NCBI GenBank assembly: GCA_907165135.1
Contig: OU015567.1
Coordinates: 129,001 to 193,000, forward strand
DNA from: Oikopleura dioica
Taxonomy: Eukaryota; Chordata; Appendicularia; Copelata; Oikopleuridae
Direction of reading: 5' to 3'
DNA length: 64,000 nucleotides
The notes beneath the pieces are model-generated. The model was not told the DNA's origin. It made no database searches and saw only the letters and a list, made by a program, of their open reading frames with translations. Shown piece after piece: positions 1 through 9,548 of this stretch. Each line of letters starts with the position of its first letter. The stretch's first letter is position 1. A program made the translations under genes and the position numbers.

Positions 1-200
1 AATTATTTTTTTATTTAAATTTTTAATTATAATAATAATAAAAAATCTTAAATATTTTTCAATAATTTTTATTAAATAAAAAAATTATCATTTTTTCTAA
101 ATATTTTTAATTATTTAGAAATTTAAATTAAAATAATAATCTTTTTTCAAAATAATATTTGTATAAAATCTTTGTAAATAAAATTTTATTGCTTTTTACT

Positions 201-450
201 CGGGAACGGTCGGACTCATTACCAAAATTTTTGGTAACCCATTACCAATTTTCGGTAATCGATAATCAAGTTATTTTAATTCTTTCGCCAAGTTAATGAA
301 TAAAACAGCCCAAAAGTTTTCCATTATAGAGGCGCGGAGCGCACACTCGCTCTTTGAACGAAAAAATCGACACTTTTTTGACGAATTTGGTAATGCATTA
401 CCACAATTGGTAATGGGTTACCAATTGGTAATGAGTCCGACCGTTTCCCC
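201..450. mobile_element. hAT-like MITE with 8-bp target duplication
   Basis: The two ends are inverted copies of about 45 bp (left end starts CGGGAACGGTCGGACTCATT, right end is its reverse complement with small differences). The element is flanked on both sides by the same 8 bases, TTTTTACT (193-200 and 451-458). An 8-bp target duplication is typical of hAT transposons. There is no ORF of transposase size, so it is a non-autonomous copy. Flanking DNA is very AT-rich. Confidence 0.7.
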
Positions 451-1245
451 TTTTTACTGGCAGTGGCATGGTCGCGAATTATACAGTCATCAGGTCGATA
501 TCTAAAAGGATAAATAAAAGGCATAAATTGAAAAACACTCACATTGCTTCTTGCTTTCATTTTGAAGCTTTTTGACGGTGCGTTTGTCCCTGTATATTCT
601 GCAAAAATCGCAAAGAAACTCGATCCACAGGCAGGTGAAAAACGACGCTGAAAAAGGGTTAAAAAGAAGGATTTCTCTGAGTTTTTACCGAAAAGAACGA
701 AAACCTCGAATCCGACCTCCAGATGCAGCTGCATTCGGTTTTGGAGCCCTAAACAACTTTTGAAGCGAATAAAATTTCTTTACCATTTTCTCTATTCTTT
801 ATTTTGCTTTAATCTTCTATTCTGAGCGTTGACTACTTTCCCATTACAGTGCCATTGTCGACAGATTGGGCCATTTACTCAGCTGCTGCTGGAAGCGAGC
901 CCTTCCATCCACGAAACCGAACACTCAAACTGGCGCCTCGACAGATCCCTTTTAATATTCCCTTCTTTCTCGAAAAAGGCTCGCCAGAATAAAAAATGAG
1001 CGATTAAAAATCATTTTTGCCGAAGAAAATGTTTGCTGTAAACATCAACGTCGGTCAAGGAGAAATTTCTCACAATTTATTTTGGTAAAAATAAATAAGG
1101 GATAAAAACGAGCCCCGAAAAGAAAATTTAACAACAATTTTCAAATTTTTGGACTTTATGCCAAAAATGACGAAAATCCAGATTTTCGGGGAAAATATCG
1201 AAATTTTTAGCTTTTATATAATGAGACCCTCATTATACTTTGGAG
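451..1245. other. no gene recognised
   Basis: This stretch holds only short ORFs without splice-supported continuation or family resemblance. Nothing repeated elsewhere in the window was noticed here. It may be intergenic or untranslated sequence. Confidence 0.4.
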
Positions 1246-1684
1246 CAGGGCTGTCGAATTCGGAGCGTTTGCTTTTCTCCGCTATTTTTAGCCGAGAATC
1301 CGCAGCCGTTTTCTCGGAAGATACACCGTTTTCCGCGCGGAAAGTCCGCCTGTTGGCGGCGGTGAAAAGGGTAGTAGGGGATTATCATTCGAGCTGCCCC
1401 TGACCCCAAACCTAAACCCCTAACATCGAATGAAAGCCCCTCTCTACGGAGAAAAGGGAGCGGGTGATCCGCCGAAATTTTTGCTCAAAAGACGAAATTA
1501 AAGGGTGTTCTGCTCTTATGATTGGCTAGAGAAAAAGGGTAGCGGGTAATCGCGGAAGATCCGCGCGACGGAGAAAATCGGACGATCGGAGACTTGGAGA
1601 AAGCGCGGAAAAACGGAGAAAATCAGCGAATCTTCCGCAAGAAAATTGCGGAGAAATGTAAACGCTCCGAGCTCGACAGCCCTG
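1246..1684. mobile_element. MITE with CAGGGCTGTCGA termini
   Basis: Inverted ends of about 40 bp begin CAGGGCTGTCGA on both strands. The flanking octamers CTTTGGAG and CTTCGGCG match at 6 of 8 positions, compatible with an old hAT-type target duplication. The interior is GC-richer than its surroundings and has no long ORF. Class assignment rests on the termini and the imperfect duplication only. Confidence 0.55.
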
Positions 1685-1692
1685 CTTCGGCG

Positions 1693-2781
1693 ACAAAAAG
1701 ATTAGACCTTAATGTTTTTATTTAAAATTTATTATTTCGAAAATTTTACAAGAAAATAAGATTTTCATATGGACGCCCATAAATCAGTAGAAAAACAGAA
1801 ACGCGACTGCAATCTACACATATAGATTCTTAAGAAAGCCCATCCTTAATTATAAAATGGTAAATCCCTCTTTTTCGTGCTGTCTTTCTTTCTCTCTTTC
1901 TGCTCAAAAAGTCATAAACTAGTCGAAAACGAAATAATCGTTTCGGAGCCAAAAGGCAAGCATAAGGTGGACAGATCGAGTCGGCTGTCGATTTGGAATC
2001 GATAGCCACTATTATTTCATTCATTTATTTATTAGCCACTCATGAATGCTCCTGTATCGAAGTTCATCGCTTTTTATTCAAAAATAACTTGTTTAATTGA
2101 CCCTCAATTACCTGGCAAAGACATGGCGGAAAATTATTTTTCTATTTTTTCTCTAAAATCTTCGAAAATCGCAAAAAAGAATATTCTCTCTAACTAAAAT
2201 GATCGATTGGCGCCATCAGTGCTCTGCGAATTACTGTCATTCGAAAGCGAAAATCCAGTTTCTGCTTCAAGCAAATTAACCGCGAGTTTATTTGATGAAT
2301 TGCATTCGACGGCTCTTTCTCTTGATTTTGCAGAATTCATAAACGAAAAATGTAAGGGGACAACTACAAGAACCCCTACAGAAAGCGGCAAAACCCATTT
2401 TTCGGCCAAAAGTCCAATTTTCAAATGTGAAATTAAAAGTGAAGGAGTTAAACTAAGTACCCGCTAAAAAAAGAAGACGTGAAAAATTTTTCAAAAAAAA
2501 ATGATTTTTTTGGTGCAAAAGTGTAAGTCAGGTGTTGTATTTAACCTCAGCTCACAAAATCATCATGAAAAGCTAGCCTGAAAATGACCACTCAGATTTC
2601 AGCGGGTATCAAGAGTTAACCCATCCTCGCCCGCGTGGATACGTCTCAACCACAGAGGCAGTTTCCAAGCCCTAACTTCGTTTTTACGCCTCGAAACTTT
2701 CGAGTCGAAAGTCAGAAATTTTTTGATTTTTATTTTTTTCTCAAAAGAAATCGATTTCACCCGTTAATTTTGAAATTTTAT
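1693..2781. other. no gene supported
   Basis: Two overlapping ORFs of 76-86 codons lie on opposite strands at 2194-2467. Neither has clear splice partners or a recognisable domain, so no gene is called. The minus-strand frame starts with a hydrophobic stretch that could be a signal peptide. Confidence 0.3.
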
Positions 2782-3117
2782 TTAAGGACCCCCGTCAGCT
2801 TTTTTCAAAAATCAAATTTCGGAAATTTGAAATTTCGAACACGGAAATGGATTCTACGGGTCAAAAAACGATTTTAAGGCATTTTTGTGGGTCTATCTCG
2901 ACTGCTCACCCCCATAATCGCATTTGAAAATTTTATTTTTTGCCGAAAATTGACGAATTTGCCTTAATTTTGGCAAAAATATTAGTTTTTCTAGGTCAAA
3001 AGTCCTCATATCAAATTTTTGAAGTAAGATTAACCTGAGGAGGCATTAAGAACCAAAAATATGGTGTTTTTAAAAATTTCCGTATTTCGGAGGAAAAAGC
3101 TGACGGGGGGGTCCTTA
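2782..3117. mobile_element. TTAA-flanked MITE, family 1
   Basis: Bounded by TTAA on both sides, with inverted termini GGACCCCCGTCAGC / GCTGACGGGGGGGTCC. The interior shares the blocks TCTACGGGTCAAAAAACGAT and GGTCTATCTCGACT with copies at 10044, 13702, 25508, 27859, 50034 and 59128. The TTAA target and terminal repeats resemble piggyBac-type elements; no transposase is present, so this is a non-autonomous copy. Confidence 0.75.
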
Positions 3118-3575
3118 AAAATCAAGCGGGGTTCTTTGACTCACCATTTTAAAAGTCACCTCAAAAAATAAGTGTCGTTAATTTTTAAGTAATTATTTAA
3201 GTGATGAAAAAGTAATATTCCTCTTTTTAATTTTACCTAAAGAAAGAGACAGATCTTCTCGCATTTTTAAAAGAGGAAAATTATTGAATATTTATCTTAG
3301 AAAAAAGATTCTAATAACATTTTAAGAAATCAAAGACGCAGATAAAACCATTTGTAGCTGAATTAGTAATGATGCAGGTATTTTTCTCTCGTCTCAAAGA
3401 ATTCCGATGGCATCATTGATTTCACATCATTTTCTTAAAAATAATATATTCTTTGATTTTGTTCAGACAATGGATTCTTGAAGGTAATATTTGCAAAGCT
3501 GTTTCGCGACTTCGTCTTTTAAGATAGCCGCCACATGGTTTTTATTCTAGCACTTCAGACCCTGGAAGGATGCAA

Positions 3576-3965
3576 TTAGACTGGGTCTCAGACCCAGGAT
3601 AACCCCTCAGAAATGACGCCTGGGTCCAAAAATAAGGTGATGAGCGTTACAAGAAGAGAATCTTTTTTAAGCAGTCTAGTATTTATATTAATTGAGGTGA
3701 GTGTTAGGGGGCGCCTGCAAAAAATGACGGATAAAACTCACACGAGGGGGATAGGCAAGGGTTAGTTAGGGTTACTAAAGGTAACCCTAAGTAACCCTAG
3801 ACTAGACCCCGGCTTTTTAGGACCTAAGGGGCAAATAGATCTGAGAATTTTCAGAGAATCAATTGAAGAAGTCTACCTAAAATGCAAATTATTAAATTAA
3901 TCCTGGGTATTGGACCCAGGCGTAACTTCTGAGGGGGTATTCTGGGTCTGAGACCCAGGCTTATT
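3576..3965. repeat. inverted-repeat element with GGGTCTCAGACCC palindromes
   Basis: Arms of about 55 bp at 3578-3635 and 3900-3962 are reverse complements, each containing the palindrome CTGGGTCTCAGACCCAG and the block CCTCAGAA. No clear target duplication is visible. Immediately downstream (3970-4010) lies a half-copy of the CCTGAGTCAGG-type end described for the intron-forming elements near 55-57 kb. Confidence 0.5.
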
Positions 3966-4140
3966 GTTTACTTCCCAGACCCTGACTCAGGTTTTTACAC
4001 TGAGCCCAGCCCTAGGGCAAAAGAATCTGGCCCAGATCTAATAATTGTCAGTTCTGCTCAATCATTTCGAGAAAAAATCAGCTCAATTTCGGTCTCAGCA
4101 GAAATAATCCGAGAAGCTGTTTTCCCCGAAGCGCTGCAAT

Positions 4141-4825
4141 AACCGGAGGTGTGGGGCAATTTTCGGCAAATCGACCATTTTCAAACAGCCCTCAGGCTAA
4201 GATGGGTAATAAAATTTTTAAAAACTCTTCTTCTATATATAGATTGGACCCTAAACTAGAGTTGAAAATTTTTTCAGAAAAAATTATTAAGGGATTTTGG
4301 CCATAATGACCTCGACGCCAAGTCATGTCCGTGAAAATCGTCATTTGGCGTCATTTTTGAACGCGATTTTTTGGATGAAAATATTTTTATTTTTTAAAAC
4401 TTAGACGATAAAAAGAAACTTCCATCGCTGTTCTAGGGTTGAATAGAAGGAATTTTATTTTTCTCGAAAAATGCTTATTGTAAGCTTTCGATTGAAACTT
4501 GGGTCTCAAAACGTCCAAAAATTGCTATTCGAAATTAAGTTAGCTCGTAATACAGTAAGATAATGCTGTCCTTGTAATTATCAAAAATACTTAACAAGTC
4601 GTGAACTTTCCAAAAATATAGAAATATTTCAATTTTTAGACATTGAAAAATATAATTTCGCAAGTTTTCATGAAAACGCCAACTTTCAATCCCATTTTTC
4701 ACTATCTTTCTCTATCATAAGAAAAAACATAGAGACCTTTTTGTTGCTCTTGACCTGAGCTATCTCAAAATGGAAAGAAAATTTGAAAATTCGAATTTTC
4801 GCCAAACCGCCCCGTACCCCCTTAA
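4141..4825. mobile_element. TTAA-type MITE, family 2 (degenerate copy)
   Basis: Similar along its length to the well-preserved copy at 55458-56146: both start GGAGGTGTGGGGC and both carry the block CAAACAGCCCTCAGGCT close to the left end. Here the right end is CGCCCCGTACCCCC followed by TTAA, while the left TTAA has decayed. About 685 bp; no coding capacity seen. Confidence 0.65.
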
Positions 4826-5033
4826 CGATATTGTTTGGTTGAATTCGGCTTTCTTTATCGCCGCTTTCAAAATCAAACACATGTTTGTTCTTCCAGCTAG
4901 CGGGCGCTAGAACAAGCCCTTATCTTACAATTCCATCGCTTCGAGAAAAAAGCAGAAAACGCGCAAAGCATTATTTTTTCGATTGTTCACGAGAATTCAT
5001 TTCTCGAAGAATTATTAAAAAAAAACGAGAAAG

Positions 5034-7145
5034 ATGGTGAGAGCGCTTTCAACACTACTTCTCGGCAGTTTGGCCAAAGTTAACGACGCGGCGACGAGTA
5101 ACTTTGAAAACGAGGCGATCGAGCAGTTGCAGCAAATGTCGCTCACTTTTTCCAGCTTGACAGGGAAGCGTTTTCAAATGGCGTTTTTAATAGTGGTTTG
5201 GAGTTTTTAAAGTTTATAAAATTTATAAATGGGTGGCGTCACGAGTTGACAAAAACAAGACTAAATTTCGTGGGCGGCTAAAGGCTCTTGATTGAACGGC
5301 TAGCCGAATCCAGACTTCTGATTGGTTGACAATTTCTTATTCAACAAAATTAATCGCTTCAAGGGGGTCGACGAGAATTTTTCCAGGGGTAAAAGTAATA
5401 GTCTGCGTATAAAACTTATATTTTGGAATCCTCAGATTCTCCTTAATCTGCTGAGCCTAAAATTATTTGATAAAAATGAGATTTAGAGGGTTAAATGAAG
5501 AAAATTCTAAAAAATAATCATTTATGGTGTTATTTCCAGAAACTGTTCCTACTTTGACGGGATTTTTGACCGACTTTTTCTGGCCAAAATTTTTGCTACT
5601 TTTCGCCGTTGTATTTTTCAACCCTTTTCTATTCACCAGTGATTTCATATTTTACCTATCTTATAAGGTTTTCCCGGATTATCGGTTACAAAAATCCCGA
5701 AATTCTCGTCGACCCCCTTAAATTTATGGCTCAAGAAATGTAAGATGGAAATAATTTTCGTCTTATTTTATTTTTTCGAAAAAATTGATAAAAAGGTCGA
5801 TAACAAAGCAAATTTCATTCCATGGAAATAAAGTCGCCTTTGAAAACGCCTTAAAAAGAAACAGAGAGCATCACTTCCCAATCAACTGAATTGCTGGACC
5901 CTTCGACTTTAATCTTCTCCCGGGAAGGTCCTTCCGACGAAGACGAGAAAAAGAACAAAAAGAAGAAGAAAAAGGGAAGAAAGAAAACGAAGAGCAAGAA
6001 GGAAGAGGCCTAAAAACAACTTCTCTCGGAGAAGCGATCATGATCTGGCAGGACAAGTTTTCCAGGTAAAAATGCTTTTTAGTTCCGCATTTTGACTTTT
6101 TGTTTGTAGCTCGTTGAATCAAAATTTGGACAAGAAAAGATCAAGGAGCTGCTGATGGAGGGGAAAACTCTTAATTTTAAGAGCTTTTTGGCCACTTTTA
6201 TCGATCCAGATTATACAGGAACGCTTTTTATTTATTTTATTTATCCATTCAAGTAGAATTAAAATTTGACAAAATTTTGCGTAGGCGGAGGCTGCTTATT
6301 GGCTAAAAATTTTCGGGGAGGTGTCTGGAACCGACAAAAAAATTTCGACAAATTTTGCGTGTACGGCTATTCGGCTGCTGATTGGCTGGTTTGCCGAATC
6401 CAGGCTTGTGATTGGTTGAAAATGTCCACGCAAAATTTGTCGAATTTTTTGTCGGTTCCAGAGTCTGGAACCGACATGTCTGGAATCCAGACATCTCCCC
6501 AAAATTTTCAGCGAAAATTTCTTTTTCATTTTTCTCTAGATTTTTGAAATTTCTGAATCAACAAATAAGAAGCTTCAAAAGACACGACAAAGATTGATAA
6601 TTTCTTCGACTACGGTTGCTACTGTATGCCAGTCATGTTCGACAAAGACTCCTACGTCGGCAGAGGAGAACCAGTTGACGAAATCGATGCTCTCTGCAGG
6701 TATTATCAGGAAAAAGGCGTTCTTTAATGCTTTCAGGGACCTGTGGAGCTGCTACAAGTGCGCGAAAATCGACAGTACTGAAAAGCACTGCAAACACAGC
6801 ATGACTTACGAGTGGTATCAGAAAATCAACGGAAACGTCAAATGCGGTGAGTTTTCCAAAATCATGATCCTCCTCGATCAAATCTTTCAGGAGACTCGAG
6901 CCACAACACTCAGTGCCAGAACGACCTTTGCGAGTGCGACGCGAATTTCGCCCGGCGTTTGGTCAGCGTCCAGGACGAAATTCGCAACGAGTTCAAAGTT
7001 TCGAACGGCTTCAAAAGGGAGGATCGCTGCTTGATCAAGCCTGAAAGAGGGCTGCCAGGAGCGAGGCCGCCAAAAGAAGAGCAAGAAGGCGAAGTTCAAA
7101 ACCAAGTGCTGCGGCGAGAAATTGAGCAGAGTTCCGTATAATTAG
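5034..7145 (+). CDS. secreted phospholipase A2-like protein, catalytic residues replaced
   Basis: Eight exons give 280 codons in one frame: 5034-5163, 5865-6006, 6035-6065, 6110-6217, 6593-6699, 6737-6846, 6891-7007 and 7048-7145. Introns 1, 2 and 4 start GG, intron 7 starts GC, the rest GT; all end AG. The protein begins with a signal-peptide-like stretch (MVRALSTLLLGS), has a Lys-rich segment around residues 65-85, then a group-I-like PLA2 domain: YGCYC calcium-loop start, GEPVDEID, a Cys pattern, CECD and the C-terminal CCG..PYN. Where active enzymes have CCxxHDxCY, this protein has LCRDLWSCY, so the catalytic His and the metal-binding Asp are Leu and Trp, and the Ca loop is expanded. Inference: a non-enzymatic, secreted PLA2 fold. 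Exon 1-2 joining is the least certain. Introns 1 and 4 contain MITEs. Confidence 0.72.
5363..5721. mobile_element. TTAA-type MITE, family 3, in an intron
   Basis: Inverted termini AAGGGGGTCGACGAGAAT and ATTCTCGTCGACCCCC, the right one followed by TTAA. A second, reverse-oriented and partial copy begins at 53516. It lies wholly in the first intron of the phospholipase-like gene, which explains that intron's 700-bp length. Confidence 0.65.
6308..6506. mobile_element. MITE family 9 (GGTGTCTGGAACCGAC ends), in an intron
   Basis: Inverted ends AAATTTTCGGGGAGGTGTCTGG and its complement enclose the family core: AATTTTGCGTG, then two ATTGG boxes, then CACGCAAAATTTGTCG. Related copies are at 19303, 23146 (nested pair), 30950 and 31349. 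It occupies the fourth intron of the phospholipase-like gene. The nested copy at 23253 shows an 8-bp target duplication, so the family is hAT-like. Confidence 0.65.
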
Positions 7146-7613
7146 GGATGAGACATTTTTAATCCAAAAATGAAAGTTAAAAATTTTTTCCATAAAAAAT
7201 TGTAAGAAAAAATGACTCAAAAATAGAACTTTTAAATTCGACTGCTGCGCGGATCAGACAATCAAACCAGCTGGTGAATGTTAAAAAAATTTGAAACTGA
7301 CGGAAAATTTTAAAATGATTCCTGATTAATTCTGTATACTTTTGTAAAATCAAAAATAGCTGTAAAATAAAGCTTTCGAAAATAAAACTCTTTTTCTTTT
7401 CTTAGTGGTTTTATTTCAGAGAACCATTTCCGTCTTTGACTGGAGACAGGACTGTGTTTCTCGCTCAGGACCTGACCTGAGACAGGTCCCTGTGTCTCCA
7501 ATTCAAAACCCGTTTATGTAAGGCTTGAGTTTGATATATCGATGAATTAAATTCTATTCGATTTTTAGGTTCTTTCTGAAGGCCTGACTCAGGTTCTATT
7601 TGATATTGGCCAT
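7146..7613. other. no gene recognised; CAGGTC palindromes
   Basis: Downstream of the phospholipase-like gene. Around 7440-7500 the motif CAGGACCTGACCTGAGACAGG makes a partly palindromic cluster related to the CCTGAGTCAGG ends found elsewhere. No coding exon is supported. Confidence 0.4.
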
Positions 7614-8977
7614 AACTGGGGTTGCGCCAGTGGGAAAATGGACTTTTTTGCACTTGACCTGGAGGGATGAAATTTTGTGGACATATTTCTGAGGTCCTCA
7701 TCAAGAAAAAATCAAAAAAATTTTCGAAAAATTAAGGGTATAGGGGTCGAAAAATCGATTTTTTCATTTTTGCAAAATTAAGCCTGAGAAAACCTAGACT
7801 ATCATTCTAAAAGCTCAAAAATGAATTTTTCGAGTCGAATAAAGTCGAAGCGAGATAAAGAATCCGCAAATAAAGAAATTAAAATTTAAAAACATTCAAA
7901 TAAAAACCATAATAAAAAGAAAAACTTGAGTAATTTGTATTTCAACCTCGAATGGGTGTGGGTGGGGTTGGGGACATAACTGAGATTGATCACCTCAGAG
8001 TCCAACGCCGATCTCAAGCCCCTTAAATTTAAAAATCAAGGAACGGGGCTGAGACGGCCCGAAGGGCCGTCAAGCCCCTTAAATTTAAAAATCAAGGAAC
8101 GGGGCTGAGACGGCCCGAAGGGCCGTCAAGCCCCTTAAATTTAAAAATCAAGGAACGGGGCTGAGACGGCCCGAAGGGCCGTCAAGCCCCTTAAATTTAA
8201 AAATCAAGGAACGGGGCTGAGACGGCCCGAAGGGCCGTCAAGCCCCTTAAATTTAAAAATCAAGGAACGGGGCTGAGACGGCCCGAAGGGCCGTCAAGCC
8301 CCTTAAATTTAAAAATCAAGGAACGGGGCTGAGACGGCCCGAAGGGCCGTCAAGTCCCCTTAAATTTAAAAATCAAGGAACGGGGCTGAGACGGCCCGAA
8401 GGGCCGTCAAGCCCCTTAAATTTAAAAATCAAGGAACGGGGCTGAGACGGCCCGAAGGGCCGTCAAGCCCTTAAATTTAAAAATCAAGGAACGGGGCTGA
8501 GACGGCCCGAAGGGCCGTCAAGCCCCAAATCAAGGAACGGGGCTAAAGCCCCTTTTAAAAATCAAGGAACGGGGCTTGGACGGCCCCTTCTTTACATTTT
8601 TGAGCATTATTTATTATATTTCTCCAAAGAAAGGCGATTTTCGGCCAAAACGGAAATTTTCAAATCGGCCGCATTTTCGTTGCCGGGCGTTACCGGACGA
8701 GATTAAAATGGATCTATAGAGAGTATCGTCTGAGCTTTCTTGTGGTGGTCTCCGTTTGGTTGTGGGTCGTTGTGGTTTCGAGTTATTCGACGAAATGTCC
8801 AAAATTCGTGGTATTTTTCCGAAAAATCGCGATTTTACCACCAAAATTCAAAAATTTCTAATTTTAACTATTTTTTATGAAATTTCCGCCAATTTTTACA
8901 CATGGTCACGTGGTTTCAGAATTTTTTGAAAACAAACCATTTTTGGCCAAAATCCCACCAGCGCAACCCCAGGTATA
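7614..8977. mobile_element. element with CTGGGGTTGCGC termini carrying a satellite array
   Basis: The left end CTGGGGTTGCGCCAGTGGGA (7614) and the right end, read on the other strand (8977), CTGGGGTTGCGCTGGTGGGA, are inverted copies. Between them lie 390 bp of unique AT-rich sequence, the 56-bp tandem array and 400 bp more. No ORF with family resemblance was seen. The target duplication is unclear, so the termini could also be two separate insertions. Confidence 0.45.
8004..8580. repeat. 56-bp tandem repeat (satellite), about nine units
   Basis: The unit starts AACGGGGCTGAGACGGCCCG and ends AAATTTAAAAATCAAGG. Units recur at 8042, 8098, 8154, 8210, 8266, 8322, 8379 and 8435, nearly identical, with truncated units at the right end (8515-8580). 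Every unit contains the hairpin GACGGCCC-gaa-GGGCCGTC and a second inverted pair AGCCCC/GGGGCT. The low divergence indicates recent amplification or homogenisation. Confidence 0.95.
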
Positions 8978-8984
8978 CCCTTAA

Positions 8985-9413
8985 TTTTTTTTCATGGTAA
9001 AGTTCAGGCCCTAAGCTACGACCGTTTGCTTTTTGAGAGTTTTTTGTCTACGAACTTAAGGAGGACAGCCCCTTTAAAATTTTATTAGTAGAATCTTAGT
9101 CGAATTTCCAGATTTAAATTTTCAGTAATTACTGCCTAAATTGCCCTGAATTACGTTTTTATACTCGTGTTTATGATAGAAATAGTTTTTATGATTGGTA
9201 TACCCTTAATTACCATTGAAAAATAGCGAACTAAAGATTTTTATGAAATGTTAAATGTTGATTTTCAATTTTTGAAGTCAATTTCTGCCAAAATTTTCTA
9301 TAAGATCAAAGAAATTTTCTGAATAAAAGTTGTTCCTCGTGGTCTAAACTACCCAAAAAAGCAAAAAAATTTTGAAAATTTTGACTTTTTTCATCTTGAT
9401 AGGGGGGTCCTTA
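8985..9413. mobile_element. interspersed repeat, family 7
   Basis: The same roughly 430-bp sequence occurs in inverse orientation at 63424-63868. One end reads TTTTTTCATGGTAAAG after CCCTTAA, the other GATAGGGGGGTCC before TTAA. It contains an internal GGTATACCCTTAATT motif. The right terminus resembles family 1. It stands directly before the first recognisable exon of the GTPase-like gene. Confidence 0.7.
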
Positions 9414-9548
9414 AAATTATTTTTTTTGATATTGACGAAAAAGCGCATAACCTTAATAAGATAAATAAACCTCAAGTTCTTGTTAGAAAAAATCGTTTCT
9501 TTTACAAGAAGAGCCATCCTTTTTCTATGAAACAATCATATTCTTAAG

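Noticed and set aside
8004-8580. Tandem array considered as a CRISPR array
   Set aside because: There are no unique spacers between repeats; the unit is a contiguous satellite in eukaryotic DNA.
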